Source of the DNA: Allomesorhizobium sp043769475
Lineage (GTDB): Bacteria; Pseudomonadota; Alphaproteobacteria; Rhizobiales; Rhizobiaceae
Direction of reading: 5' to 3'
Assembly (NCBI RefSeq): GCF_043769475.1
Contig: NZ_CP171729.1
Coordinates: forward strand, 248,001-312,000
Length of the DNA: 64,000 nt
Positions 36,796 through 45,300 of the stretch are shown here, in pieces. The notes below the pieces were generated by a model that was not told the origin of the DNA, made no database searches, and saw only the letters and a list, made by a program, of their open reading frames with translations. The position numbers and the translations under genes were made by a program. Within the stretch, counting starts at the first letter, position 1. Every line of letters starts with the position of its first letter.

Positions 36796-37810
36796 AGCGT
36801 CATTGTTCAGTGCTGCGCTGATCGTATCCGCGTCGGCGCTTGTCCTTTCGGCCTGTGCGTCGAAGCCGGTGCCGCCGCCCGAGATCTCGTATGATGCGGC
36901 GGGCTTCAAAACGGCCGTCATCGAGAAGGCGCCGGACAAGCCGGTGAAGATCGTCGAAGTCCCAAAGCCACTGCCGCTGCCGGGTCAACTGCAGCCCGAG
37001 CCGGGAAAGCCGGCCGGGGATGAGCGCTCACCCAAGGATCGCGTCGCCGATGCCAACAAGGCCGCCACCCAGGAACCGACCAAACATGGCTATGTCAACG
37101 CGGTCCAAGTTTACCCATATGCGGAAGGCGCGCTATACCAGCTCTATGCGGCACCCGAGCGCGTCACCGACATCGCGCTGCAGCCGGGCGAAACGCTCAC
37201 CTCGGTGTCGGCCGGCGATACGGTGCGCTGGGTGATCGGTGACACCGTAAGCGGCTCCGGCGACAACAAGCGCACCCATGTCCTGGTCAAGCCTTTCGCG
37301 CCAGGGCTCAAGACCAATCTCGTCGTAACGACGGACCGACGCTCCTATCATCTGCAGCTCGAAAGCACGGAAACAACCGCCATGGCGGCGATCTCCTGGA
37401 CCTATAGCGAGGACCAGATCATCGCCCTGCGCCGGCGCAATGCTGAAGCCGAGGCTGCCATGCCGGTGGCGTCCAACGTGGCGCTGGACGATATCCGGTT
37501 CCGTTATTCCATTACCGGCGACACGCCTGCCTGGCGCCCCGTGCGCGCCTTCGACGACGGCCATAAGGTCTATATCGAGTTCCCGCGCGGCATCGACCAA
37601 GGCGAGGCCCCGCCGCTCTTCGTGGTCGGCGGCAAGGGCGACAACCAGCTCGTCAACTACCGCATGCGCGGCAACTATTACATTGTCGACCGGCTCTTTG
37701 CCGCCGCCGAGCTTCGGCTTGGCACGAAGCCGCAGCAGGTGGTGCGCATCACAAGAACCGACGGCAAGCCACGGCGGCGTTCATCGCTCTTTGCGCGCTC
37801 GGGCCGGTGA
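36785..37810 (+). CDS. trbG: TrbG, VirB9-like outer-membrane complex protein
   Basis: From the ATG at 36785 the product has 341 residues, a lipoprotein-type leader ending LVLSACAS, a proline-rich linker and a C-terminal VirB9/CagX domain with DTVRWVIGDTVSGSG, SYHLQLEST and FRYSITGDTPAW. The YIEFPRGI and NYYIVDRLF segments of the outer-membrane ring are present. It builds the outer-membrane core with TrbI. Intact. Confidence 0.94.
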   Translation: MKNRASLFSAALIVSASALVLSACASKPVPPPEISYDAAGFKTAVIEKAPDKPVKIVEVPKPLPLPGQLQPEPGKPAGDERSPKDRVADANKAATQEPTKHGYVNAVQVYPYAEGALYQLYAAPERVTDIALQPGETLTSVSAGDTVRWVIGDTVSGSGDNKRTHVLVKPFAPGLKTNLVVTTDRRSYHLQLESTETTAMAAISWTYSEDQIIALRRRNAEAEAAMPVASNVALDDIRFRYSITGDTPAWRPVRAFDDGHKVYIEFPRGIDQGEAPPLFVVGGKGDNQLVNYRMRGNYYIVDRLFAAAELRLGTKPQQVVRITRTDGKPRRRSSLFARSGR

Positions 37811-37822
37811 GGGGAAAGGATC

Positions 37823-39040
37823 ATGACCGAAAAATCCCGATCCGATGTTCCTCCGAAAGTCGATCCCGAGGACTTGCAGCTGCGGGCGTCGCCGCGCCGC
37901 GTCGTGCGGTTCAGACGCGGCGTCATCATCGCCATCGCCGCGCTTGGTTCAGGCGCCATTGTCGGTGTTACGATGTTTGCGCTGCAGGGACCGGCTCTGC
38001 GCATCAAGGAGCAGGCCGAAGAGCTCTACGACACAGAGCGCAAACCGACAGCCGAGGGGCTCGAAGCGCTTCCTGGGGACTACTCCAAAATCAAGCCCGA
38101 TACGCCGGTGCTCGGACCGCCTCTCCCGGGCGACCTTGGGCGACCGATCCTCGAGCGCCAACGCCAGCTTGGCATCGCACCGGGACAGGAAGTTTCCGCC
38201 GAGGAGCAGCGCTTGGCGCAGCAGGCGATCCAGGCGCGCGAATCCGAAGTCTTCTTCCGGATTGAGAACAAGGCAACACAACCCAATTCCGACAGCGGGA
38301 ATCAGGAGGTGCGACCGCGCCTGCATGCATCCGCTTCACAGCTGGACGCCGGGCTGTCGCCCGTTTCCGTGGCGCCGGCGGAAGGTGACCAGAACAACCA
38401 GCAGCGCAAGCTGGATTTCCTGCAATCGCGCGACACGGGCGGCATCTATAATCCCCACGCCCTGCAGACGCCGGTCTCGCCCCATCAGGTCATGGCCGGC
38501 AGCGTGATCGCCGCAAGCCTGATCACTGGGATCAATTCCGACCTGCCGGGTCTCGTCGTCGCCCAGGTCACCGAAAACGTCTACGACACGGTGACCGGCG
38601 GTGTCCTGCTGATCCCGCAGGGCTCGCGCCTTATCGGCACCTATGACAGCGTTGTTGCCTTCGGCCAAAGGCGCGCGCTGCTCGTCTGGCAGCGCATCCT
38701 GCTGCCTGACGGCTCATCAATCGAGATCGACAACCTGCCCGCCACCGACAGTGCCGGTTATGCAGGACTCGAGGACAAGGTCGATTTCCACACATGGCGA
38801 CTGATCAAGGGCATCGCGCTTGCAACTTTGCTCGGCGTCGGCACCGAGCTGAGCCTCGGCGAAAACGAAAGCGATCTGGTCCGCGCCATCCGCGAATCCG
38901 CCCAGCAGAACGTCAACCGCGCGGGCCAACGCATCACCGAAAAGAACCTCGACATTCAGCCCACCATCACTGTCCGTCCCGGATGGCCGCTGCGTGTGAT
39001 CGTTCACAAGGACCTCATGTTGCGGCCTTATCGGGGCTGA
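37823..39040 (+). CDS. trbI: TrbI, VirB10-like envelope-spanning protein
   Basis: The 405-residue protein has a cytoplasmic start, a membrane helix near residues 33-53, a proline/glutamine-rich periplasmic linker and the C-terminal TrbI/VirB10 barrel (MAGSVIAASLITGINSDLPG, YDTVTGGVLLIPQGSRLIGTYD, ending ITVRPGWPLRVIVHKDL). VirB10 proteins span both membranes and gate the channel. It is 12 bases from trbG and is followed by the DUF2274 gene. Confidence 0.95.
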   Translation: MTEKSRSDVPPKVDPEDLQLRASPRRVVRFRRGVIIAIAALGSGAIVGVTMFALQGPALRIKEQAEELYDTERKPTAEGLEALPGDYSKIKPDTPVLGPPLPGDLGRPILERQRQLGIAPGQEVSAEEQRLAQQAIQARESEVFFRIENKATQPNSDSGNQEVRPRLHASASQLDAGLSPVSVAPAEGDQNNQQRKLDFLQSRDTGGIYNPHALQTPVSPHQVMAGSVIAASLITGINSDLPGLVVAQVTENVYDTVTGGVLLIPQGSRLIGTYDSVVAFGQRRALLVWQRILLPDGSSIEIDNLPATDSAGYAGLEDKVDFHTWRLIKGIALATLLGVGTELSLGENESDLVRAIRESAQQNVNRAGQRITEKNLDIQPTITVRPGWPLRVIVHKDLMLRPYRG

Positions 39041-39075
39041 ACGCACGCGATATCTGACCAGGAGGCGATGGAACA

Positions 39076-39348
39076 ATGGCCAATCTGAAGCTGGGAAAGC
39101 TGCCCGACCGCTCGCCCGCGAAGATCACCATCACCGTCAGTGCTGAGCTGAACCGGGAACTTCATAATTATGCATTGGTGTATCGTCAGACCTATGGCGA
39201 ATCCAGATCGATCGCTGAACTCATCCCGTTCATGCTGGAGGCGTTCCTTGAAAGCGACCGAGGGTTTGCGCGGGCTAGAAGGGAAGGCTTGGCGGCCGCC
39301 GACACGTCAAAACAATCGCGACGCCAGCCATTTTCAGGTTCCGAGTGA
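39076..39348 (+). CDS. DUF2274 family protein
   Basis: The 90-residue product matches DUF2274: KLGKLPDRSPAKITITVSAELNRELHNYALVYRQTYGE and LIPFMLEAFLESDRGFARAR. It looks like a small DNA-binding ribbon-helix-helix-type protein and is commonly the last gene of trb operons in alphaproteobacteria. An AGGAGG-like site precedes the start. The role is unknown. Confidence 0.9.
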   Translation: MANLKLGKLPDRSPAKITITVSAELNRELHNYALVYRQTYGESRSIAELIPFMLEAFLESDRGFARARREGLAAADTSKQSRRQPFSGSE

Positions 39349-40760
39349 ACAGCTAACGCCCGGGCCGAGAGGCACAGATGCCGAACGTGGAATGACGTGT
39401 CTGGGGCCGACGAACGAACATGACGTAATCGCGGGAGCGGTGGCCACCAAAGCTGTGGCGGCGATGTTCGGAGCTCTAGCCGGCTGGCTGTCCCCCGATA
39501 GGATGAAGAACGGGCTCACGATGGACACCGGGCCCAGGCATCGAACGGAGGACAGCCATGGAGCAGTATATCGGTCTCGACGTATCCATGAAAGAGACGG
39601 CAATTTCGATCCGGCAGGACGGCAAAAGGATGTGGCGGGGCAAGTGCGCGTCCGACCCGCAACTACTCGCGGCGCTGATCCGCAAGCGCGCACCCGATGT
39701 GCGGCGGGTGGTATTCGAGACGGGGCCGCTGTCGGTGTGGTTCTACCATGCGCTGACGGCAGAGGGGCTGCCGGTGATCTGCATCGACGCGCGGCATGCC
39801 AAGGCCGCGCTCGACATGGCCGCGAACAAGACCGATGCGAACGATGCCGATGGCCTGGCACATCTGGCCGAGGTCGGCTTTTACCGAGAGGTTCGGGTCA
39901 AAGGTTTCGACAGCATGCTGATCCGCACGCTGATCACCGCGCGGCGCCAGCTTCTCAAGATGCGTTTGCAGATATCCAACCAAATCCGCGGATTGATGAA
40001 GACGTTCGGCCTTGTCGTGCCCAAGGGCGCCGGCAGCGTGTTCGAGCGCAACGTTCACGATCTTCTGCAGGGCGAAGCAAAGCTGGCGCGCATCGTCGTG
40101 CCGATGCTTCGGGCATGGAGTGATATTCGATACCAGACAGCAGAGCTGAGCAAGCAACTGGCCGCGATGGCGCGTGACGACCAGCACTGCCGTCTGCTCA
40201 TGTCGGTGCCCGGTGTCGGCACCGTCACAGCCACCGCCTTTGCCGCGGCCGTGGAGGATCCGGCGAACTTCAGAAACTCGCGCGCCGTGGGCGCATGGGT
40301 AGGCCTGACCCCGAGACGCTACCAGTCCGGCGAAGTCGATAATGACGGCCATATCTCGCGCCGTGGCGACAATCAGCTGCGCGGACTGCTATACGAAGCG
40401 GCCGCGGTCATCCTGAACCGGTCGACGGATACCAGCACCCTGCGAACCTGGGCGTTGGAGCTCAAAGAACGGCTCGGCTTCAAACGAGCGGCCGTGGCCC
40501 TGGCGCGCAAGCTGGCAGTGATCATGCATGCGATGCTCCGGACGGGCGAGCTGTTCGATCCGCACGGAGGAACGCCCGCCGCCGCCTGATCCTGCAGACG
40601 CTCGACCACGACGATTTCTTCAGGCCATTCAACCAATAGCGTTCTTACAGGACGCACCGAGCCGTCCCTGCCGGGACGTGGCTGAGATCATTCCGAGAAG
40701 CGGGAAGCAACAGCTTCGTTAAGCAGATTGCGCAACGAACATAGGAAGATCTCACCTGCG
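39349..40760 (+). mobile_element. IS110-family insertion sequence (ends approximate)
   Basis: A single IS110-type recombinase gene at 39558-40589 is flanked by non-coding stretches of about 200 bases on the left and 170 on the right. IS110 elements lack usual inverted repeats and make no clear target duplication, so I cannot place the ends from one copy. In this family one non-coding end encodes the bridge RNA that selects target and donor DNA. The left stretch directly abuts the DUF2274 gene, so the element inserted at the end of the trb operon. Confidence 0.65.
39558..40589 (+). CDS. IS110-family transposase
   Basis: The 343-residue protein has the N-terminal DEDD RuvC-like domain (IGLDVSMKETAIS, VFETGPLSVWF, and KTDANDADGLAHLAEV) and the C-terminal Transposase_20 domain with the helix-hairpin-helix MSVPGVGTVTATAFAAAV, the serine-containing SRAVGAWVGLTPRRYQSG and RRGDNQLRGLLYEAA. 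Full length, with the catalytic residues I can check in place. A GGAGGACAG site precedes the ATG. Confidence 0.93.
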   Translation: MEQYIGLDVSMKETAISIRQDGKRMWRGKCASDPQLLAALIRKRAPDVRRVVFETGPLSVWFYHALTAEGLPVICIDARHAKAALDMAANKTDANDADGLAHLAEVGFYREVRVKGFDSMLIRTLITARRQLLKMRLQISNQIRGLMKTFGLVVPKGAGSVFERNVHDLLQGEAKLARIVVPMLRAWSDIRYQTAELSKQLAAMARDDQHCRLLMSVPGVGTVTATAFAAAVEDPANFRNSRAVGAWVGLTPRRYQSGEVDNDGHISRRGDNQLRGLLYEAAAVILNRSTDTSTLRTWALELKERLGFKRAAVALARKLAVIMHAMLRTGELFDPHGGTPAAA

Positions 40761-41011
40761 AAACTCATCCTGCGGCGATCTTTGCATCGACCGCGTAGAC
40801 GACCCTGTACCCGGCATACGAACGAACGAGCATGGACAGAAAGGACGACTGCCTTGCACTCACCCCCTTGACGGCCGAGCGATTAGACGACCCGCTGCGC
40901 GGGAGGGCGCTTGCGGTTGAGGTAGAGAGCAAGAACCGGTCGTCGCGCCCGCGTTGAGCAGGGTTCGGCAGGGGCAGAGCATCACGGGCTTCTTCAACAA
41001 GGAGCCTGACC
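40590..41011. other. Junction between the IS110 and IS91-like elements
   Basis: No gene is supported here. The left part should be the non-coding right end of the IS110 element and the right part the left end of the IS91-like element, but I could not identify exact ends. Confidence 0.45.
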
Positions 41012-41920
41012 ATGCCCCATCCTGTTCTCGATGCACCCATCAGCCCGTTGCGCCAGCGGCTGATCGACGACATGAACATGCGGCGTTTCTCACGGGAGAC
41101 GCAGCGCAACTATCTCCGCGACATCGGACGCCTGGCGACATTCCTTGGGCGTTCACCAGACACAGCGACTACCGACGACCTGCGGCGGTTCCAGATCGAG
41201 CAGCAGGACGATGGTGTGCCCGTGCCGACGATGAACAGCATTGTGTCGGCGCTGCGCTTCTTCTTCACCCACACGCTCGATCGTCCCGATCTGGCGCGCA
41301 AGCTCGTTCGTCTGGCGCACCCGCGCAAGCTGCCGGTGGTGCTCAGCCGCGACGAGGTTGCCCGGCTGCTCAACGCCACCACCTGCCTCAAGCACCAGGC
41401 GGCGCTCTCGGTTGCCTATGGTGCGGGCTTGCGCGTGGCCGAGGTGTCGATGCTGAAGGTCGCCGACGTCGACAGCGAGCGCATGGTGCTGCGCATCGAA
41501 CGCGGCAAGGGTGGGCGATACCGGAACGCCATGCTGTCGCAAGACCTGCTCTTGTTGCTGCGCCAGTGGTGGAAGGCCGGTCGCCAGCAGGGCGTGATGC
41601 ACCGCGACGGCTGGCTGTTCCCGGGACAGCATGCGATGAAGCCGATCAGCACCCGGCAACTCCATCGCATTGTCGTCGAGGCGGCGCAGGCTGCGGACAT
41701 CGCCAAGCGGGTCGGGCCGCACACGCTGCGCCACAGCTTCGCCACCCACCTGCTCGAAGACGGCACCGACATCCGGATCATCCAGGTCCTGCTCGGGCAC
41801 GCCAAGCTGAACAACACCGCCTTCTATGCCAAGGTCGCGACCCGGACGGTGCGTGCCGTGACCAGCCCGCTCGACAAGCTCGGCCTATTCAGGCCTGGAG
41901 AGATCTCGCGCGACGGCTGA
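41012..41920 (+). CDS. IS91-associated XerD-like tyrosine recombinase
   Basis: The 302-residue protein has an N-terminal SAM-like DNA-binding domain (RQRLIDDMNMRRFSRETQRNYL) and a phage-integrase domain with the catalytic set: arginine in YGAGLRVAEVSML, lysine in RGKGGRYR, HTLRHSFATHLLEDG with H and R, the histidine in LLGHAKLNN and the final tyrosine in NTAFYAKV. It is coupled to the transposase gene. It is not the ICE integrase; these accessory recombinases are typical of IS91-like elements. Confidence 0.88.
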   Translation: MPHPVLDAPISPLRQRLIDDMNMRRFSRETQRNYLRDIGRLATFLGRSPDTATTDDLRRFQIEQQDDGVPVPTMNSIVSALRFFFTHTLDRPDLARKLVRLAHPRKLPVVLSRDEVARLLNATTCLKHQAALSVAYGAGLRVAEVSMLKVADVDSERMVLRIERGKGGRYRNAMLSQDLLLLLRQWWKAGRQQGVMHRDGWLFPGQHAMKPISTRQLHRIVVEAAQAADIAKRVGPHTLRHSFATHLLEDGTDIRIIQVLLGHAKLNNTAFYAKVATRTVRAVTSPLDKLGLFRPGEISRDG

Positions 41921-41923
41921 GCC

Positions 41924-43114
41924 GTGCGCGCCTCGATCGAGGTCGCCGACATCTTCCGTGCCGCTGGTTCCGCCTACCGGACCGCCCATGCCGGGCACCT
42001 GAGCCTCGCCCAGCTCAAGGTCATGTCGGCGATCGAGCACTGCCGCACAGCAGCTCTCGGCGGTCATATCGAGGCCTGCGAGGACTGCGGCCAATGGCGG
42101 ATCGCCTACAACTCCTGCCGCAACCGGCATTGTCCCAAATGCCAGGGCGCGGCGGCGCGGACATGGCTTGCCGAGCGCGAGGCCGACCTGCTGCCGGTCG
42201 GCTACTTCCACGTCGTGTTCACGCTGCCGGTCGAGGTCGCCGACATCGCGTTCCAGAACAAGGCACTCGTCTATGACCTGCTGTTCAAGGCCGCATCGGA
42301 GACGCTGCTGACCATCGCCGCCGATCCGAAGCATCTCGGCGTGCGCATCGGCATCACCGCCGTGCTTCACACATGGGGCTCGGCGATGACGCACCATCCG
42401 CATGTCCACATGATCGTGCCGGGCGGCGGCATCGCGCTCGACGGGAAGCGCTGGGTCTCGTCGCCCCCGGCCTTCCTCCTCCCGGTGAGGGTTCTCGGCA
42501 AGCTGTTCCGCCGGCTGTTCCTCACGCGGCTGCTCGCGCTGCACGGTATGGGCCTCAGCTTCTTCGGATCGATGGCTCACCTGGCCGACCGGCGGGTATT
42601 TCTGCGCCACCTGGCTCCCGTCCGGAAGAAGCGCTGGGTGGTCTACGCCAAGGCACCCTTCGCCGGGCCCGAAGCGGTGCTCGCTTATCTGTCGCGCTAC
42701 ACGCACCGGGTTGCTATCTCGAACCGCCGGCTGATCGCCTTCGACGCGAGCGGCGTCACCTTCCGGTACAAGGACTATCGCCGCGACGGCGTCGACCGGC
42801 AGCAGGTGATGACGCTCGCGACCGACGAGTTCATCCGGCGCTTCCTGCTTCATGTCCTGCCGCGCGGCTTCCATCGCATCCGGCATTACGGCCTGCTTGC
42901 TGGCTCCGCTCGCAGGGCCAGCATCGCACGCACCCGCGAACTGCTGAACGTCGCCGCACCGTCCGATGACGACACCACGGAAGAAGCGGACAACTTCCGC
43001 CCGCCATGCCCCTGCTGTGGCGGCCGCATGATCGTGATCGAGGTGTTCGAACGATGGAGGCAGCCGCGCGGACCCCCGGACAAAACGACACCGAACCCGG
43101 AGAGCTGTCGATGA
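41924..43114 (+). CDS. IS91-family transposase
   Basis: The 396-residue protein shows the IS91 layout: an N-terminal zinc-binding region (CEDCGQWRIAYNSCRNRHCPKCQG), the HUH motif in MTHHPHVHMIVPGGG near residue 155-165, the Y2_Tnp core with YLSRYTHRVAISNRRL, and a C-terminal CPCCGGRM cysteine pair. It starts GTG three bases after the recombinase stop. The frame is intact, so the element may still be active. Confidence 0.93.
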   Translation: MRASIEVADIFRAAGSAYRTAHAGHLSLAQLKVMSAIEHCRTAALGGHIEACEDCGQWRIAYNSCRNRHCPKCQGAAARTWLAEREADLLPVGYFHVVFTLPVEVADIAFQNKALVYDLLFKAASETLLTIAADPKHLGVRIGITAVLHTWGSAMTHHPHVHMIVPGGGIALDGKRWVSSPPAFLLPVRVLGKLFRRLFLTRLLALHGMGLSFFGSMAHLADRRVFLRHLAPVRKKRWVVYAKAPFAGPEAVLAYLSRYTHRVAISNRRLIAFDASGVTFRYKDYRRDGVDRQQVMTLATDEFIRRFLLHVLPRGFHRIRHYGLLAGSARRASIARTRELLNVAAPSDDDTTEEADNFRPPCPCCGGRMIVIEVFERWRQPRGPPDKTTPNPESCR

Positions 43115-43524
43115 CTCGGCATGCCATGGCCCAACCTTCAGTCGCAGGCACCCAGCCTTCGGCATCACACCCACGCGCGTCCATGGTGATCCTCGATGCT
43201 GAAGGGGTCGCATCCGGCCGCCCACCAAGCCGACAACACAGCGCGGAGGCGCGACGAAGCGGTCTGTCCGCATCCATCCCGGCGCTTCCCGACGCCGGTC
43301 GCGCCATCGCCGACACCGACCGAAATCCGAAATCCCCATAGCCGTCGCCTGTGGCCCGCGGGTTCCTTCCTCGGGGACTTTCGTACGCCTGCCGGCGCCC
43401 GAAACTCTTCACGAAAGCGGAATGGCAGCTATTGGTTGGTCGCTGGCGAGAGCAGACTACTTGAAACTTCGGCGGATGGGACAAAACCGAACGGCAGACT
43501 TACTATGATCTATAAACCACCCAG
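43115..43524. other. Stretch between the IS91-like element and gajB
   Basis: No gene is supported. The left two thirds should be the right end of the IS91-like element; the rest lies downstream of the convergent gajB gene. A long minus-strand frame (41885-43339) is only antisense to the transposase. Confidence 0.5.
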
Positions 43525-45300
43525 CTAGCCTGCAAGTCGCTCCTCCACCTCGGTGACAAATTGCGAGGGATTGTGCGTTGAGTACACGATATGCACCTCC
43601 CGCTTTGCCCTGGTGAACCCGACGTAGAAGAGCCGCCGTGCCTCGACAAGTCTTCGACCCGTGTCACCCGTGCGGGGTATTCTGCCTTCATCCATTCCGA
43701 ACATAACCACGGCTGAAAATTCGCGCCCCTTCGAACTGTGCAGCGTAGTCAGCTTGAGGTGATCACCGTCACTCTGTCCGGCGAACTCTGACAGCACCAT
43801 GTGGCTGCAGTCTCCATCCGTGCATCGGTCCAAAAAAGTCAAGAACGTCTCGCGTTCGTCTTGGAGAGACCGAGCACCGGTTAGCAGGCCGGACAAGAGT
43901 TCCGTATGCAGGCTATCGAGCCAGTCGCGCAGGTCCACTGTCCCGTCGCGGCGATCCCAAAGAAACTTCACGAGCTGCCTCTGGAATTCTAGCTGCGAAT
44001 TCTCGTCAGGCAGCTCCTCGGAAAAGAACCTCAATCCCTCGTTAGCGACTCTGCTGAAAAGGGGCACGCCGGTTCGCCACCCGCCGCAGCACCATTCCGT
44101 GCATAGCTCGACCCATCTCATCAAGCGGCTGTTACGCGGATAGATGGAGTTCCCGTCCGTCCGGAGAACCGGAATTGAACGGGCAGTCGCGGCCGTTGCC
44201 AACGCGTTGCCGATCCATGCCGCTGGATAGACGATAGCGATGTCGCCAATCCCTATGTCCGGCTGCCGTTCCTGAATGGCCGGCAGGATCGTCTCGAGGA
44301 CATAGCGGGCCTGTTGATCATAGCTCCCGGGACGAGGGTGGAAATAGACATCGCCCTCTGGCTGTCCGTCGGCGGCCTGATAACCTCGGTCTTCCCCCAA
44401 AGCATAGGTGGATGCGGTAACGATCCGCGAGCCACTACGGTAGTTCAAACGCAGTGGCACCGTTTCAACGTCTTCGCGATCGGCGACTTGCCTGAGCAGT
44501 TCGGGGTTCGCCCCAGTGAAGCCGTAGATCGACTGATCGACATCTCCAACCGCGAATAGACGCATTCCGGTGCTGAAGCAAAAGCCCATCACCATACGGT
44601 GCAAAGCTCGACCTAGATCTTGATACTCGTCGACAGCTAGTATGGGGTATTTGGCGAGTACCGCTCTCTGCAACCAGTTGTGCTGCCGCAATGCGCGCAC
44701 CGCCAGCAGGGGCATATCGTCGAAGTCGATGCGTTCGAGCGATCGCAATTCCGCTTCAAAGGCTTCTACTAGCGCCGCCATTCTTGGATTTGATTCTCGC
44801 CATTGGGCCGTTTCCCGGTTCAGGATCGAACGGCGGTACGTCCCCATCGGGAAATCCAAATCTTGTGGGTTCTGCGGTCCCCCACCAATACGCCGGTAGG
44901 CTCGATCCAATGCGGTTGCCCGCTCTGCGCGCGTCGCAACCTGAAAGCCGTCTGGCAAGCCCATCTGCGCGACTTTTGCGTAGGGGAGAATGATCTGCGT
45001 CAGCGAGAAGGAGTGAACCGTACCAATAAAGACGCGTTTGCTCGCCTCGATGCCTAGGCCGCCGAGGCGGTCCTCCAGCTCGCGCGCACATTCGTTGTTG
45101 TAAGTTATGCACGCTACGCCGCGGGGCTCGTCAACATCCTCGGCAAGCATTCGCGCGAGCTTAAGCGTGAGGGTCTTGGTCTTGCCGCTGCCCGGACCGG
45201 CAAGAACGACGCAGTGCCCCGTCGAGTTATAGGCGTCCCACTGCCCTTCGTTCGCACGAAGGTCCTCGGCCGCACGTAGATAGAGGTTTGGGCTAGACAC
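43525..45300 (-). CDS. gajB: GajB-like UvrD/REP helicase of a Gabija system
   Basis: The 591-residue protein is a superfamily 1 helicase. Walker A is AGPGSGKTKTL at residues 34-44, motif II is VDEYQDLG near 230, then come VGDVDQSIYGFTGA, TTLHSSKGREFSAVV and the last motif RRLFYVGFTRAKREV. Paired with a GajA-type nuclease it forms Gabija, where GajB uses ATP or DNA ends to activate cutting of phage DNA. Its start overlaps the gajA stop by eight bases. It is somewhat longer than the best-studied GajB but has all helicase motifs. Confidence 0.85.
   Translation of the reverse strand: MSSPNLYLRAAEDLRANEGQWDAYNSTGHCVVLAGPGSGKTKTLTLKLARMLAEDVDEPRGVACITYNNECARELEDRLGGLGIEASKRVFIGTVHSFSLTQIILPYAKVAQMGLPDGFQVATRAERATALDRAYRRIGGGPQNPQDLDFPMGTYRRSILNRETAQWRESNPRMAALVEAFEAELRSLERIDFDDMPLLAVRALRQHNWLQRAVLAKYPILAVDEYQDLGRALHRMVMGFCFSTGMRLFAVGDVDQSIYGFTGANPELLRQVADREDVETVPLRLNYRSGSRIVTASTYALGEDRGYQAADGQPEGDVYFHPRPGSYDQQARYVLETILPAIQERQPDIGIGDIAIVYPAAWIGNALATAATARSIPVLRTDGNSIYPRNSRLMRWVELCTEWCCGGWRTGVPLFSRVANEGLRFFSEELPDENSQLEFQRQLVKFLWDRRDGTVDLRDWLDSLHTELLSGLLTGARSLQDERETFLTFLDRCTDGDCSHMVLSEFAGQSDGDHLKLTTLHSSKGREFSAVVMFGMDEGRIPRTGDTGRRLVEARRLFYVGFTRAKREVHIVYSTHNPSQFVTEVEERLAG

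Larger units (their letters stand above)
40770..43340 (+). mobile_element. IS91-family element with accessory tyrosine recombinase (ends approximate)
   Basis: A tyrosine-recombinase gene and an IS91-type HUH transposase gene lie head to tail, three bases apart, which is the arrangement of one IS91 subgroup. Such elements move by rolling-circle replication, lack terminal inverted repeats and can carry neighbouring DNA along by one-ended transposition. The element stands between the trb operon and the Gabija genes. Confidence 0.7.

Noticed and set aside
35740..36939. 399-codon open frame antisense to trbL/trbF/trbG
   Set aside because: Spans three real gene boundaries on the other strand and shows no similarity.
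41012..41920. Tyrosine recombinase as the ICE integrase
   Set aside because: It is three bases from an IS91 transposase and has the form of IS91-associated recombinases; no tRNA gene or attachment site is near.
41885..43339. 484-codon open frame on the minus strand
   Set aside because: It is fully antisense to the IS91 transposase, has no recognisable motif and arises from the high GC third positions of the real gene.
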